From Tropicibacter naphthalenivorans (GTDB taxonomy: Bacteria; Pseudomonadota; Alphaproteobacteria; Rhodobacterales; Rhodobacteraceae): 64,000 nucleotides of DNA. The stretch's first letter is position 1. Every line of letters starts with the position of its first letter. The notes under the pieces were generated by a model. That model saw nothing but the letters and a program-made list of their open reading frames with translations, did no database searches and was not told the origin of the DNA. Of the stretch, positions 8,448 through 17,041 are shown piece after piece. The DNA lies in the NCBI RefSeq assembly GCF_900176475.1, contig NZ_FWXX01000001.1, forward strand, positions 744,001-808,000, read 5' to 3'. The position numbers and the translations under genes were made by a program.

Positions 8448-9418
8448 GCGCCCCCCCGCAGGCGTGGGTCGGCCAGCCGATAGCTGAGGTCCGTCAGGAT
8501 ATTGGCGACAACCACCATGGCCGAGGCAAAGAACAGCACGCCCATAATGGTCGGATAATCGCGCCGCAGGATGGAATCAAAGGCAAGCCGCCCCATCCCC
8601 GGCCAGTTGAACACCGTTTCCACCAGCAAAGCCCCCGAGATCAGGTTGCCAAACTGCAAGCCCGCCACCGTCAGGATCGGCAGCGCGGCATTGCGCAGGG
8701 CGTGGTGGAACAGCACGGTGCGCTCAGGCGTGCCCTTGGCCCGCGCGGTGCGGATGTAATCGGCGCCCAGCACCTCCATCATCGAAGCGCGCGACAGCCG
8801 CGCGTATTGCGCCAGATAGATGATCGCGAGGGTAAAGGCGGGCAGCACAAGGTGATGGGCGATGTCGGCGGCGCGGATGATCCACGGCGCATCGCGCAAC
8901 TTGATCGAGGCCATGCCTTCGACCGGGAAAACCGGCAGCACACTGGCAAAGAGGATGATCAGCATGATCCCGGTCCAGAACACCGGAACGGCGTAGCCGA
9001 TGGTAGCAAAGACAGAGACCAGACCGCTCAGCAGCCCCGACGGCTTGCGCGCCGCCAACACGCCCAAAGCGGTGCCGATCACGATCGACAGCACCTGCGC
9101 CGAGAGCACCAAAAGGATCGTCGGCCCGATGCGCTGCGCGATCAGGCTGACCACCGACTGGTTAAAGAAAAAGCTCTGCCCCAGATCGCCGCGCAGCACG
9201 TTGCCAAGGTAAATGCCAAGCTGCACGATCAAAGGCTCGGTCAGGCCATAGTCCTGGCGGATGGCTGCGAGCATCTCTTCACTCGCGCCGCCCATTTCCC
9301 CGGCGATCACCACCGCGGGATCGCCCGGCGCCATCCGGATGAGCAGGAAATTCAGCACGACCACGCCCAGCATCAACAGCGCGCCATAGACCAGCCTTCG
9401 GATCAGAAAACTGGTCAT
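8444..9418 (-). CDS. Peptide/nickel-type ABC importer, permease (DppB-like)
   Basis: 324 aa with six predicted membrane helices. The N-terminus MTSFLIRRLVYGALLMLGVVV and the RMAPGDPA motif are classic for DppB/OppB. The EAA loop is YIRTARAKGTPERTVLFHHALRNA. It follows the binding-protein gene after a 67-bp gap that holds two palindromes, so its expression may be reduced relative to the binding protein. It overlaps the next permease by 4 bp. Confidence 0.93.
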   Translation of the reverse strand: MTSFLIRRLVYGALLMLGVVVLNFLLIRMAPGDPAVVIAGEMGGASEEMLAAIRQDYGLTEPLIVQLGIYLGNVLRGDLGQSFFFNQSVVSLIAQRIGPTILLVLSAQVLSIVIGTALGVLAARKPSGLLSGLVSVFATIGYAVPVFWTGIMLIILFASVLPVFPVEGMASIKLRDAPWIIRAADIAHHLVLPAFTLAIIYLAQYARLSRASMMEVLGADYIRTARAKGTPERTVLFHHALRNAALPILTVAGLQFGNLISGALLVETVFNWPGMGRLAFDSILRRDYPTIMGVLFFASAMVVVANILTDLSYRLADPRLRGGA

Positions 9419-9430
9419 GCGTCACGCACC

Positions 9431-9474
9431 CAAATTCCTTGCAAGGAATTTGCAAAAGTCTTGAAAGACTTTTG
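9431..9474. repeat. Two adjacent 22-bp palindromes between binding-protein and permease genes
   Basis: The first (9431-9452) is a perfect palindrome with half CAAATTCCTTG. The second (9453-9474) has 10-bp arms CAAAAGTCTT/AAGACTTTTG around GA. Both start with CAA and end with TTG and abut without a gap. They could form two mRNA hairpins just after the binding-protein stop codon, a common way to raise binding protein over permease. I recall similar palindromes in other roseobacter genomes but could not search. Confidence 0.8.
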
Positions 9475-9485
9475 GCCGCGCGCCG

Positions 9486-11042
9486 TCATTCGCCCCAAGA
9501 CACCATATCCATCGGGTGCAACGTTCCCCAGATGCCGTTTGGCACGTTTTGCAGACGTTTGTCATAGGCCGTGTGATAGGGCAGCGCGTTGATCCAGTAG
9601 ACCGGCACATCCGTCGCCACGATCTGCTGGAACTCGGCATAAAGCTCGGCGCGCTTGGCCTCATCCATCTCGACCGCCGCCGCGTTCAGCAGCTCATCCA
9701 CCCGCGCGTTGCTATAACTTTGTGTGTTCGACCAGATCACGCCTTGGCGGATGTTGTCCGACAGGTACGTCCTGTGCACCCCGATCACCGGATCGCCCCA
9801 GTTGAACACAACATCCATCGTCAGCTCAAAGTCATGGCCGCCCACGCGCCCCGCCCACGTGGGAAAATCCGGGGCGGCGCGCACCGTCACCTCGATCCCG
9901 ATCTTTTTCAACTGCGACTTGAGGTATTCCGCCACGGTCTGCTGCTGCTCTTTGGGGCCGGGGATGTAATCCACCGTCAGCTCCATCCCGTCCGCAAAGC
10001 CCGCCTCGGCCATCAGCGCGCGCGCCTTGTCCAGATCGACCTTATACTCGGGGATCGTCTCGTCGAAGAAGGGCGAGCTTTCGATGATCGGCCCGCGCTG
10101 CGGTTTGGACACCCCGCGGTGCAGCGCCTTGGTGATGAACCCGCGGTCCACCGCGTAGGCAATCGCCTGACGCACCCGCACATCCGACAGCTTGGGCGAG
10201 GCGGTGTTAAACGCCAGCCAGTTGATCGGCCCGATGCCCGCGTAGCCCTCTGACGTGATTGCCAGATGGTCGACCTTTTCCAGACGGCGGATTTCCTGAC
10301 TGCCCGCCATGAAGGGGTACATATCAGCCTCGCCATTCTCCATCGCGATCAACAGGGCCGAGCTGTCCTTGATGATGCGGACGATGATCTCGTCCAGCTT
10401 GGGGCGGCCTTCCATAAAGAAATTCGGGTTCTTTTTCAGGACGATGGCTTCGCCCGGCGTGAATTCGTCGAGCATGAAGGGACCAGAGCCGACAGGGGCC
10501 GAATTCGCCGGGTGGGACTTGGGGTCCTGGCCGTCGCCGAACACATGTTTCGGCAGCACCGGGGCCAGCGCGGGCGACAGCGCCAGCAGCAACGCCGGGT
10601 GCGGCTGGCTGAGGTGGATCACGACCGTTTGCGCGTCGGGGGTATCGATCGTCTCGACCGGGGCGAACATCGACTTGAACGGGTGGTGGTCCCGCGTGTT
10701 CATGATCGAAAAGGCCACATCTTCAGAGGTGATCGGCTGGCCATCGTGAAAGGTCGCCCCCTCGACAAGGTTCAGCGTCACGCTCAAGCCATCCTCGGAG
10801 GTCTCCCAGCTTTCCGCGAGATAGGGTTGCGGCTCCCAGGTCTCATCGTAGCGCAGCGGCGAGGCAAAGATCTGCGTCGACGGCAGGCCCGTCGCCAGCC
10901 CCGACTGCACCGATCCATTCAAATGCCGAGGCACCTGCGTCGAGGCAATCACCAGCGTTCCGCCGTCGGCATGGGCTATCGGCGCTGTCAACGCCGTTGC
11001 GCAAAGCACAGCCGCTTTTACTGCACGCATAAAGTAACTCAT
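9486..11042 (-). CDS. Peptide-type ABC importer, periplasmic binding protein
   Basis: 518 aa SBP family 5 protein. An N-terminal signal peptide (about residues 5-25, ending PIAHA before DGGTLV) directs it to the periplasm. Family landmarks include the PHLAESW-like segment QPYLAESWE, TFHDGQPITSEDVAFS and VRQAIAYAVDR. The substrate cannot be read from sequence; the neighbouring amidohydrolase suggests an amide, formamide or small peptide. GAGGGG lies 8 nt before the ATG. First gene of the importer operon and probably under the LysR regulator encoded upstream. Confidence 0.92.
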   Translation of the reverse strand: MSYFMRAVKAAVLCATALTAPIAHADGGTLVIASTQVPRHLNGSVQSGLATGLPSTQIFASPLRYDETWEPQPYLAESWETSEDGLSVTLNLVEGATFHDGQPITSEDVAFSIMNTRDHHPFKSMFAPVETIDTPDAQTVVIHLSQPHPALLLALSPALAPVLPKHVFGDGQDPKSHPANSAPVGSGPFMLDEFTPGEAIVLKKNPNFFMEGRPKLDEIIVRIIKDSSALLIAMENGEADMYPFMAGSQEIRRLEKVDHLAITSEGYAGIGPINWLAFNTASPKLSDVRVRQAIAYAVDRGFITKALHRGVSKPQRGPIIESSPFFDETIPEYKVDLDKARALMAEAGFADGMELTVDYIPGPKEQQQTVAEYLKSQLKKIGIEVTVRAAPDFPTWAGRVGGHDFELTMDVVFNWGDPVIGVHRTYLSDNIRQGVIWSNTQSYSNARVDELLNAAAVEMDEAKRAELYAEFQQIVATDVPVYWINALPYHTAYDKRLQNVPNGIWGTLHPMDMVSWGE

Positions 11043-11140
11043 TGGTCGTTCCCCTCACCTTGCACGTTAGGGAAAGCGTACCCGTGACACCCGCCTCAAG
11101 AAACCATGTTTTCTAAGGCAGGGTGGAATATTTTTGTAGG

Positions 11141-12070
11141 CTACGCCTGATCTTGCGTCACAAGCGGCTGCAACGTCCCGCTTTCGACCACATCGCGGCA
11201 GGTCGACAGCACCGACTGCACCAGCGCCGAGCGTTCCGCCGTCAGGCTGTAGGCCACCCCGAACAGCGGCGAATCCAGCTTGCCGCAGATCGGCCGGGCG
11301 ATATAGCCCCCCGCCCCGTCACGATCATGCACGCCGCAGATGTTCAGGATCGAAAAGCCAAAGTCAGCCGCCACCAGACCGCGCAGGACAAAGCTGGATT
11401 TCGTGGAGTGGGCAATGTCCAGATCCAGGCCGTTGTCCTCGAACAGCTTGCGGAAATAGGCGTTGGTGCCGGGCAAATCCAGCAGCACCATAGGCAGCTC
11501 GGCCAGCTCTGCGAGGGTGACGCAGTCCTGCTCGGCCAGCTTGGACGGATAGGGCAGCAGCGCCCAGGGCGGTGCGCGAAACAGCGGCTCAAAGGGCAAA
11601 CGGTCAGAGGTCTGGCGGCGATAGGTCAGGGCCACATCGACTTCGCCGTCGGTCAGCATATCGTTGATCCGTTGCATGTCGCCTTCGCGCAGGTCGATGC
11701 GGATGTCGGGATAATCGGCGCGCAGCGCCTTGAGGATCGTCGGCAGAACATGCGGCGCGGCGGGGGCGTAACAGCCGATTCGCAACAAGCCGCCGGGCCG
11801 CCCGGTCAGACCGCGTAGGTCCGAATCCAAAACCCGCGCTTCGTCCAGAAATTTTTCCAGCCGTTCGCCCACGGTGCGGCCAAACTCTGTTGCCAGCAGC
11901 CCCTTGGCGGGGATTCGTCGGAACATCGGCTGGCCCAGATCGGCTTCGGCTTGGTCAATGGCTGAAACAACAGAACTTTGCGAGATGTTCAAAGCCTTGG
12001 CAGCTTTGGCGATACTGCCCTTTTGCAGGACGGTGGTGATGTATCGCATTTGCTTTAGTGTGAGATTCAA
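11141..12070 (-). CDS. LysR-family transcriptional regulator
   Basis: 309 aa. The N-terminal winged helix-turn-helix reads LKQMRYITTVLQKGSIAKAAKALNISQSSVVSAIDQAE, followed by a periplasmic-binding-like effector domain from about residue 90 (LRIGCYAPAAPHVLP). The gene sits between the importer operon, in the same direction and 98 bp downstream, and the amidohydrolase, which diverges from it. This is the usual layout for a LysR activator of a catabolic locus. A dyad in the divergent region is a candidate binding site. The inducer is unknown. Confidence 0.92.
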   Translation of the reverse strand: MNLTLKQMRYITTVLQKGSIAKAAKALNISQSSVVSAIDQAEADLGQPMFRRIPAKGLLATEFGRTVGERLEKFLDEARVLDSDLRGLTGRPGGLLRIGCYAPAAPHVLPTILKALRADYPDIRIDLREGDMQRINDMLTDGEVDVALTYRRQTSDRLPFEPLFRAPPWALLPYPSKLAEQDCVTLAELAELPMVLLDLPGTNAYFRKLFEDNGLDLDIAHSTKSSFVLRGLVAADFGFSILNICGVHDRDGAGGYIARPICGKLDSPLFGVAYSLTAERSALVQSVLSTCRDVVESGTLQPLVTQDQA

Positions 12071-12128
12071 GGGTATTCACTATATTATATGTTCTTTTCA
12101 CACATAGTAAAAAACATTTATTCAATGA

Positions 12129-12144
12129 TCAAGATATGTCTTGA
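12129..12144. promoter_or_regulatory. Candidate operator in the lysR-amidohydrolase divergent region
   Basis: TCAAGATATGTCTTGA is a perfect 6-bp inverted repeat with a TATG centre, inside a wider TTCAA...TTGAA frame. It lies in the only AT-rich stretch between the two divergent genes, 28 bp before the amidohydrolase ATG. It fits a LysR-type binding site. Confidence 0.45.
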
Positions 12145-12172
12145 ATTTGCGCACAGCTTAAGGCGTTCAAAT

Positions 12173-13792
12173 ATGTCACAAATCACCGTCTTTTCCGCTC
12201 GCAAGATCGTCACTTTGGACAGCACCTGCCCCGAGGCCACCCATATCGCCGTGCGCGATGGGCGCATTTTGGCGGTGGGCGGGGCAGACTGTGGCGACGC
12301 TTGGGGCGCGGTCACACAGGACGACCGGCTGGCCGACAGCGTGGTGATGCCCGGCTTCGTCGAAGGGCACGCGCATATGATGGCCGGGGCCATGTGGCAG
12401 TATGTCTATGCCGGGTTTCACGACCGCACCGATCCAGACGGCATGCTCTGGCCCGGACTGACGTCCCTGGACGCGGTGATCGACCGCCTCAAGACCCAAG
12501 AGGCCAAGCTGCCCGACGGTGCGCCCTTGGTGGCTTGGGGGCTGGACCCGATCTTTTTGCCGGGAGAGCGGCTGTCGCGCGCCCATCTGGATCGGGTCAG
12601 CACCACGCGCCCGGTGATGGTGATGTTCTCGAACCTGCACCTGCTGTGCGCCAACTCCGTCGCGCTCGAGATGGTCGGCTATGGCCCGCACACGCAGGCC
12701 GAAGGCGTGGTCAAAGGCCCAGACGGCACCCCCACCGGCGAGCTTCAGGAAATGGCGGCGATGTTCCCGGTGATGCGGCGGCTGAACGTCGATTTTCGCA
12801 ACCTCAGCCTGACCGACCACGCGGTGCGCAGCTATGGCGCGGTGTGCCAGCGGGTGGGGGTGACCACCGCGACCGACCTGTATTCCACCATGGAAGAGGC
12901 GGATGTGGCGCGGATGATCACCTTGACCGACGCACAGGATTTCCCGCTTCGGCTGGTGCCCGCGCTGGGGGCGTCCGGCGCGCCGGAAACCATGTCCGAG
13001 CGGGGTTTGGCCCTGCGCGCGCGCTCGACCGACAAGCTGCGCATGGGCGCGATCAAGATCATGACCGACGGATCGATCCAAGGCTGGACGGCCCGCGTGT
13101 TGTGGCCCGGCTATATCGGCGGGCAGCCCAACGGCATCTGGAACACCGCGCCTGAGCAGATCCAAGCCCTCTGTCTGGAAATGCAGCGCGCCGGGCTGCC
13201 CATGCACATCCACGTCAACGGCGACGAGGCCTCCAAGGTGACTCTCGACGCGCTGGCCGCTGCCAAGGCCGCCCACCCGCGCCCCGGCCTGCGCCACACC
13301 TTGCAACACGCCCAGATGATGGACGCGGCGCAGATGGCCCGCGCCGCCGAGCTGGGGGTCTGCGTCAACCTTTTCGCCAACCACCTGTGGTTCTTTGGCG
13401 ACCAGCACGCGGCGCTGACCATCGGCCCCGAGCGCGCCGCGCGGATGGATGCCTGCCGCAGCGCCTTGGACGCCGGTGTGCCGCTGGCGATCCACTCCGA
13501 CGCGCCGGTCACGCCGCTGGCGCCGCTGTTCAGCGCGTGGTGCGCCGAGGCGCGGACCACCATGTCGGGGCAAGTCTTGGGCGCCGCGCAGCATCTGACG
13601 CGGGTCGAGGCCTTGCACGCCATCACCCTTGGCCCCGCCTTTTCGCTGGGTCTGGACGCCGAGATCGGCTCGCTCTCCCCCGGCAAGCGCGCCGATTTCG
13701 CGGTGCTGGACCAGTGCCCGCTAAGCGCGCCGGACCTGCGCGACATCACCGTGCGCGGCACGGTCTTTGGCGGCGTGCCGCACCTGCTATGA
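12173..13792 (+). CDS. Metal-dependent amidohydrolase (YtcJ/NfdA-like)
   Basis: 539 aa amidohydrolase family 3 protein. Metal-binding landmarks in order: GFVEGHAHM (H66, H68), MTDGSIQGWTARV, HIHVNGDEA, TLQHAQMM and the catalytic aspartate in HSDAPVTPL. The C-terminus LSPGKRADFAVLD is typical. Family members include N-substituted formamide deformylase and many untested proteins, so the substrate is open. The start at 12173 was preferred to a frame-open ATG at 12089, which would run through the AT-rich promoter. Its stop overlaps the next start as ATGA, tying it to the COG0523 GTPase. Confidence 0.88.
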   Translation: MSQITVFSARKIVTLDSTCPEATHIAVRDGRILAVGGADCGDAWGAVTQDDRLADSVVMPGFVEGHAHMMAGAMWQYVYAGFHDRTDPDGMLWPGLTSLDAVIDRLKTQEAKLPDGAPLVAWGLDPIFLPGERLSRAHLDRVSTTRPVMVMFSNLHLLCANSVALEMVGYGPHTQAEGVVKGPDGTPTGELQEMAAMFPVMRRLNVDFRNLSLTDHAVRSYGAVCQRVGVTTATDLYSTMEEADVARMITLTDAQDFPLRLVPALGASGAPETMSERGLALRARSTDKLRMGAIKIMTDGSIQGWTARVLWPGYIGGQPNGIWNTAPEQIQALCLEMQRAGLPMHIHVNGDEASKVTLDALAAAKAAHPRPGLRHTLQHAQMMDAAQMARAAELGVCVNLFANHLWFFGDQHAALTIGPERAARMDACRSALDAGVPLAIHSDAPVTPLAPLFSAWCAEARTTMSGQVLGAAQHLTRVEALHAITLGPAFSLGLDAEIGSLSPGKRADFAVLDQCPLSAPDLRDITVRGTVFGGVPHLL

Positions 13793-14634
13793 CGCGCCTG
13801 CCCTCGAACCGCCTGCCTCTGACGGTGATCGGAGGCTACCTCGGTGCGGGCAAGACGACGCTGCTGAACCGCCTTCTGGCCGAAGATCATGGCCTGCGGC
13901 TGATGGTGATGGTCAACGACTTTGGCGCGATCAACATCGACGCGCAGCTCTTGCGCGCGCAGAGCAAGGACACGATCGAGCTGACCAATGGCTGCGTGTG
14001 CTGCACCATGGGCGCGGACCTGTTCATGGCCATCGGCGATGTGCTGGACCGCACCCCCCGCCCCGACCACCTGCTGATCGAAGCCTCGGGCGTCGCCGAT
14101 CCCGCCCGCATCGCGCAGGCCGCCCTGACAGAGCCGGACCTCGCCTATGGCGGCACCGCGACGCTGATCGACGGTGTCACGTGGGGCACGCTGTCCCAAG
14201 ACCCGCAGATCGGCCCGCAACTGCGCGCGCAGACTGACGTCGCGGACCTGCGCCTGACGACCAAGGTGCCGGCGGCTTTGCCGGGGACGCTGGCCCTCGA
14301 AGCCTTGGAAACCCTCGCGCCGCTGCTGCTGGGGCTGCGCCCGGTCGGCACGCCCACGCCCAGCGCGCCCCACCCCGCCTACAAAAACTGGCAAGCGGTC
14401 CAAGGGCCAACCCTCCCCGCCGACGCCCTCCGCACCCTGCTGGCGAACCGCCCCAAAGGTCTCTTTCGCGTCAAAGGCTGGCTTCCCCGGCCAGACGGCG
14501 GCACATGGGAAATCCACTGCGTCGGCCCCACCATCGACCTGCGCCCAGCGCCACCAACACAGACACACCTCATCGGCATCGGCCTCGCAGATGCCCTCAC
14601 AGAGGCCGCCCTCACCGCTTGGTGGCCCGCCTGA
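13789..14634 (+). CDS. COG0523-family (CobW/P47K-like) GTPase, putative metallochaperone
   Basis: 281 aa G3E GTPase. Walker A is GGYLGAGKTTLL, the family metal motif is NGCVCCTMG (CxCC), and the Walker B/switch region reads LLIEASGVADP. The usual NKxD guanine-specificity motif is not evident; the corresponding place reads DLRLTTKVPAALPG. The C-terminal CobW_C part is short. COG0523 proteins deliver metals such as Zn to target enzymes. Here translational coupling to a metal-dependent amidohydrolase suggests it loads that enzyme, which is inference from context. Confidence 0.85.
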   Translation: MTRLPSNRLPLTVIGGYLGAGKTTLLNRLLAEDHGLRLMVMVNDFGAINIDAQLLRAQSKDTIELTNGCVCCTMGADLFMAIGDVLDRTPRPDHLLIEASGVADPARIAQAALTEPDLAYGGTATLIDGVTWGTLSQDPQIGPQLRAQTDVADLRLTTKVPAALPGTLALEALETLAPLLLGLRPVGTPTPSAPHPAYKNWQAVQGPTLPADALRTLLANRPKGLFRVKGWLPRPDGGTWEIHCVGPTIDLRPAPPTQTHLIGIGLADALTEAALTAWWPA

Positions 14635-14640
14635 AACGAC

Positions 14641-14665
14641 AAAAGCCCGAGGCCCCCCTCAGGCT
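14641..14665 (-). terminator. Intrinsic terminator of the ubiK-like gene
   Basis: On the minus strand AGCCTGAGG and CCTCGGGCT pair around GGGG (one G-T), followed by TTTT. It lies downstream of the minus-strand gene and after the convergent COG0523 gene. Confidence 0.65.
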
Positions 14666-14691
14666 CTGCCAAACATAAAGTCACGCGAGAT

Positions 14692-14732
14692 GCGGGACGG
14701 TGGGCGGGGCGTGTTGCGCAGCAAGAGCGCCG
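14692..14732. repeat. Dispersed 3'-end repeat, copy 2
   Basis: Same 20-base opening as the copy at 5612-5654, then TGTTGCGCAGCAAGAGCGCCG. Here the outer arms CGGGACGG and CCGTCCCG (ending at 14738) can pair around an inner TTGC/GCAA hairpin, so the whole forms a cruciform-like structure. As with copy 1 it sits directly 3' of a minus-strand gene. Confidence 0.55.
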
Positions 14733-14755
14733 TCCCGCCGTCCGCCCAAACCAAG

Positions 14756-14998
14756 TCAGTCCTTGGCCTCAAGCGCATCCAACCGCGCCTTCAGCGCCGC
14801 ATTCTCCTCACGCGCCTTCTGCGCCATGGCGCGCACCGCGTCGAACTCTTCGCGGGTGACAAAGTCGCGATCCGCCAGCCAGCGGTCCAGCATCGACTTC
14901 ATCGCCGTCTCGGCTTCGGTCTTGGCACCCTGGGCGACACCCATGGCGTTGGTCATCAGTTGCGAGATATCCTCGAAAACCTTGTTGCGCGTTTGCAT
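14756..14998 (-). CDS. ubiK: Accessory factor UbiK family protein
   Basis: 80 aa, [20 protein letters not shown] at the start, then a helical region and the coiled-coil tail [17 protein letters not shown]. This is the BMFP/UbiK pattern: small membrane-associated trimeric coiled coils that assist aerobic ubiquinone synthesis by binding lipid or UbiJ. GGGAGAG precedes the ATG. It diverges from lgt. The family assignment is good; a role in ubiquinone synthesis in this organism is inferred. Confidence 0.85.
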   Translation of the reverse strand: MQTRNKVFEDISQLMTNAMGVAQGAKTEAETAMKSMLDRWLADRDFVTREEFDAVRAMAQKAREENAALKARLDALEAKD

Positions 14999-15107
14999 GG
15001 GGTCTCTCCCGGTTGAGCATTCGTGTTGCAAGTCTGTCCCCTATATGGGCACCTTCGCGCCGACGCTCAAGGTTGACTTCCCCAACGATCCAGAGGCAAC
15101 AGGACGC

Positions 15108-15986
15108 ATGGTCGCCGCAATCCCCTTTCCGAACCTCTCGCCAGAGATTTTCTCCATCGCCCTCTTTGGCATGGAATTCGCCCTGCGCTGGTACGCGCTG
15201 GCCTATATCGTCGGCATCCTGATCGGCTGGCGCATCGCGCTGAGCGTCATCGCCCGCCCCGCCCTATGGCCCGCGCACACCCCGCCCATGAGCAAACCCC
15301 AGGTCGAAGACCTCCTGACTTGGGTCATCCTAGGCGTGATCCTTGGCGGGCGTCTGGGCTATGTACTGTTCTACCAGCCCGGCTATTACCTACATAATCC
15401 GGCGGAAATCCTGCTGCTCTGGCAAGGCGGCATGTCCTTTCACGGTGGCCTGCTCGGCGTGGTGATCGCCGCGTGGATCTGGACCGCCCGCCAAGGCGCA
15501 CCCAAGCTGTCGACCGCCGACATGATGGCGCTGGCCACGCCGCCGGGGCTGCTGTTGGGCCGCCTCGCGAACTTCATCAATGCCGAGCTGTGGGGCCGCC
15601 CCACCGACGCGCCTTGGGGGGTGATTTTCCCCGGCGCGCGCGCGCAGGACTGCGGCCAAGCGGTATCGGACCTCTGCGCCCGCCACCCCAGCCAGCTCTA
15701 CGAAGCCACGCTCGAAGGGCTGGTCCTCGGGCTGATCCTGCTTGTCCTCGTCCGCCGGGGGGCCTTGCAGCATCCGGGCCGCATCGCCGGCACCTTTATC
15801 GCGGGCTATGGCACCGCGCGCTTTATCGTCGAATTCTTCCGCCAGCCCGACGCGCAATTCGTCACCGAAGGCAACCCGCTCGGCCTCGCGCTGCACCTCG
15901 GCGGTTACGGCCTGACCCAAGGCCAACTGCTGTCGCTGCCGATGATCCTCATCGGTCTGATCCTGATCGCGCGGTCCCGCCGATGA
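15108..15986 (+). CDS. lgt: Prolipoprotein diacylglyceryl transferase
   Basis: 292 aa inner-membrane enzyme that attaches diacylglycerol to the lipobox cysteine of prolipoproteins. Seven hydrophobic segments; landmarks [30 protein letters not shown], the lgt signature [17 protein letters not shown], and HPSQLYEA and [10 protein letters not shown] near the end. The ATG at 15108 has purine-rich bases upstream; an ATG at 15045 is in frame but would add an atypical N-terminus. The stop overlaps the midA-like start by ATGA. Confidence 0.93.
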   Translation: MVAAIPFPNLSPEIFSIALFGMEFALRWYALAYIVGILIGWRIALSVIARPALWPAHTPPMSKPQVEDLLTWVILGVILGGRLGYVLFYQPGYYLHNPAEILLLWQGGMSFHGGLLGVVIAAWIWTARQGAPKLSTADMMALATPPGLLLGRLANFINAELWGRPTDAPWGVIFPGARAQDCGQAVSDLCARHPSQLYEATLEGLVLGLILLVLVRRGALQHPGRIAGTFIAGYGTARFIVEFFRQPDAQFVTEGNPLGLALHLGGYGLTQGQLLSLPMILIGLILIARSRR

Positions 15987-17041
15987 CCCAACTGGCCGAC
16001 CTGATCCGCGCGCAGATCAGCGCCACCGGGCCGATCCCGCTGGCCGAGTATATGACGCTCTGCCTGTCGCATCCGCAGCACGGCTATTACATCACCCGCG
16101 ACCCGCTTGGCGCTGCCGGGGATTTCACCACCGCGCCGGAAATCAGCCAGATGTTCGGCGAGCTGATCGGCCTTGCGCTGGCGCAGACGTGGCTGGACCA
16201 AGGCGCCCCCGTGCCCTTTACGCTGGCAGAGCTTGGCCCCGGTCGCGGCACGCTCATGGCCGACATCCTGCGGGCCACGGCGCGGGTTCCGGGCTTTGCG
16301 GATGCCGCGCAGGTCCACTTGGTGGAAACCTCGCCCGCCTTGCGCGCCGAACAAGCCCAGCGCGTCCCCCACGCCACATGGCACGACCGCGTGGAAACCC
16401 TGCCCGAGCAGCCGCTGTTCCTCATCGCGAACGAGTTCTTTGACGCCCTGCCCATCCGCCAGTTCCAGCGCGACGGCGACGAATGGCGCGAGCGGATGGT
16501 CGGGGTGCAGGATGGCAAGCTGGTCATGGGCCTGTCCGCCCCTGCCCCGCAAGCCGCGCTGACCCACCGCCTGAGCGACACGCAAAACGGCGATCTGGTG
16601 GAAACCTGCGCCCCCGCGCAGGCCATCACCGCCAGCATCGCCGCGCGCATCGCCCAGCACGGCGGCGCGGCGATCGTGATCGACTATGGCGACTGGCGCA
16701 GCCTTGGCGACACCTTTCAGGCGCTGGAAGCCCACGCCCCCGTCGACCCGCTGGCCCACCCCGGCCACGCCGACCTGACCGCCCATGTGGATTTCGAAGC
16801 GCTCGCGCAGGCCGCCTCGCCCGCCCGTCACAGCAAACTCACCCCCCAAGGGGTCTTTCTGGAACGTCTCGGGATCACGCCGCGGGCGCAAGCGCTTGCC
16901 GCCCATTTGCACGGCGCGGCGCTGAACTCGCATATCGCCGCACATCGACGGTTGACGCACCCCGCGGAAATGGGTTCGCTGTTCAAAACACTGGCGCTGT
17001 TCCCCGAAGGACAGCAACCGCCCCCCGGATTCAAAGTATGA
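15983..17041 (+). CDS. MidA/NDUFAF7-family SAM-dependent methyltransferase
   Basis: 352 aa. The family opening [41 protein letters not shown], the SAM-binding [16 protein letters not shown] and [14 protein letters not shown] are all present. The mitochondrial homologue NDUFAF7 methylates an arginine of a complex I subunit; bacterial members are thought to act likewise but this is not shown here. Overlaps both lgt and pgeF by ATGA, so the three are translated as a coupled set. Confidence 0.9.
   Translation: MTQLADLIRAQISATGPIPLAEYMTLCLSHPQHGYYITRDPLGAAGDFTTAPEISQMFGELIGLALAQTWLDQGAPVPFTLAELGPGRGTLMADILRATARVPGFADAAQVHLVETSPALRAEQAQRVPHATWHDRVETLPEQPLFLIANEFFDALPIRQFQRDGDEWRERMVGVQDGKLVMGLSAPAPQAALTHRLSDTQNGDLVETCAPAQAITASIAARIAQHGGAAIVIDYGDWRSLGDTFQALEAHAPVDPLAHPGHADLTAHVDFEALAQAASPARHSKLTPQGVFLERLGITPRAQALAAHLHGAALNSHIAAHRRLTHPAEMGSLFKTLALFPEGQQPPPGFKV

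Noticed and set aside
12089-12172. N-terminal extension of the amidohydrolase from an ATG at 12089
   Set aside because: It would translate the AT-rich divergent promoter and its dyad; the ATG at 12173 gives the standard family N-terminus.
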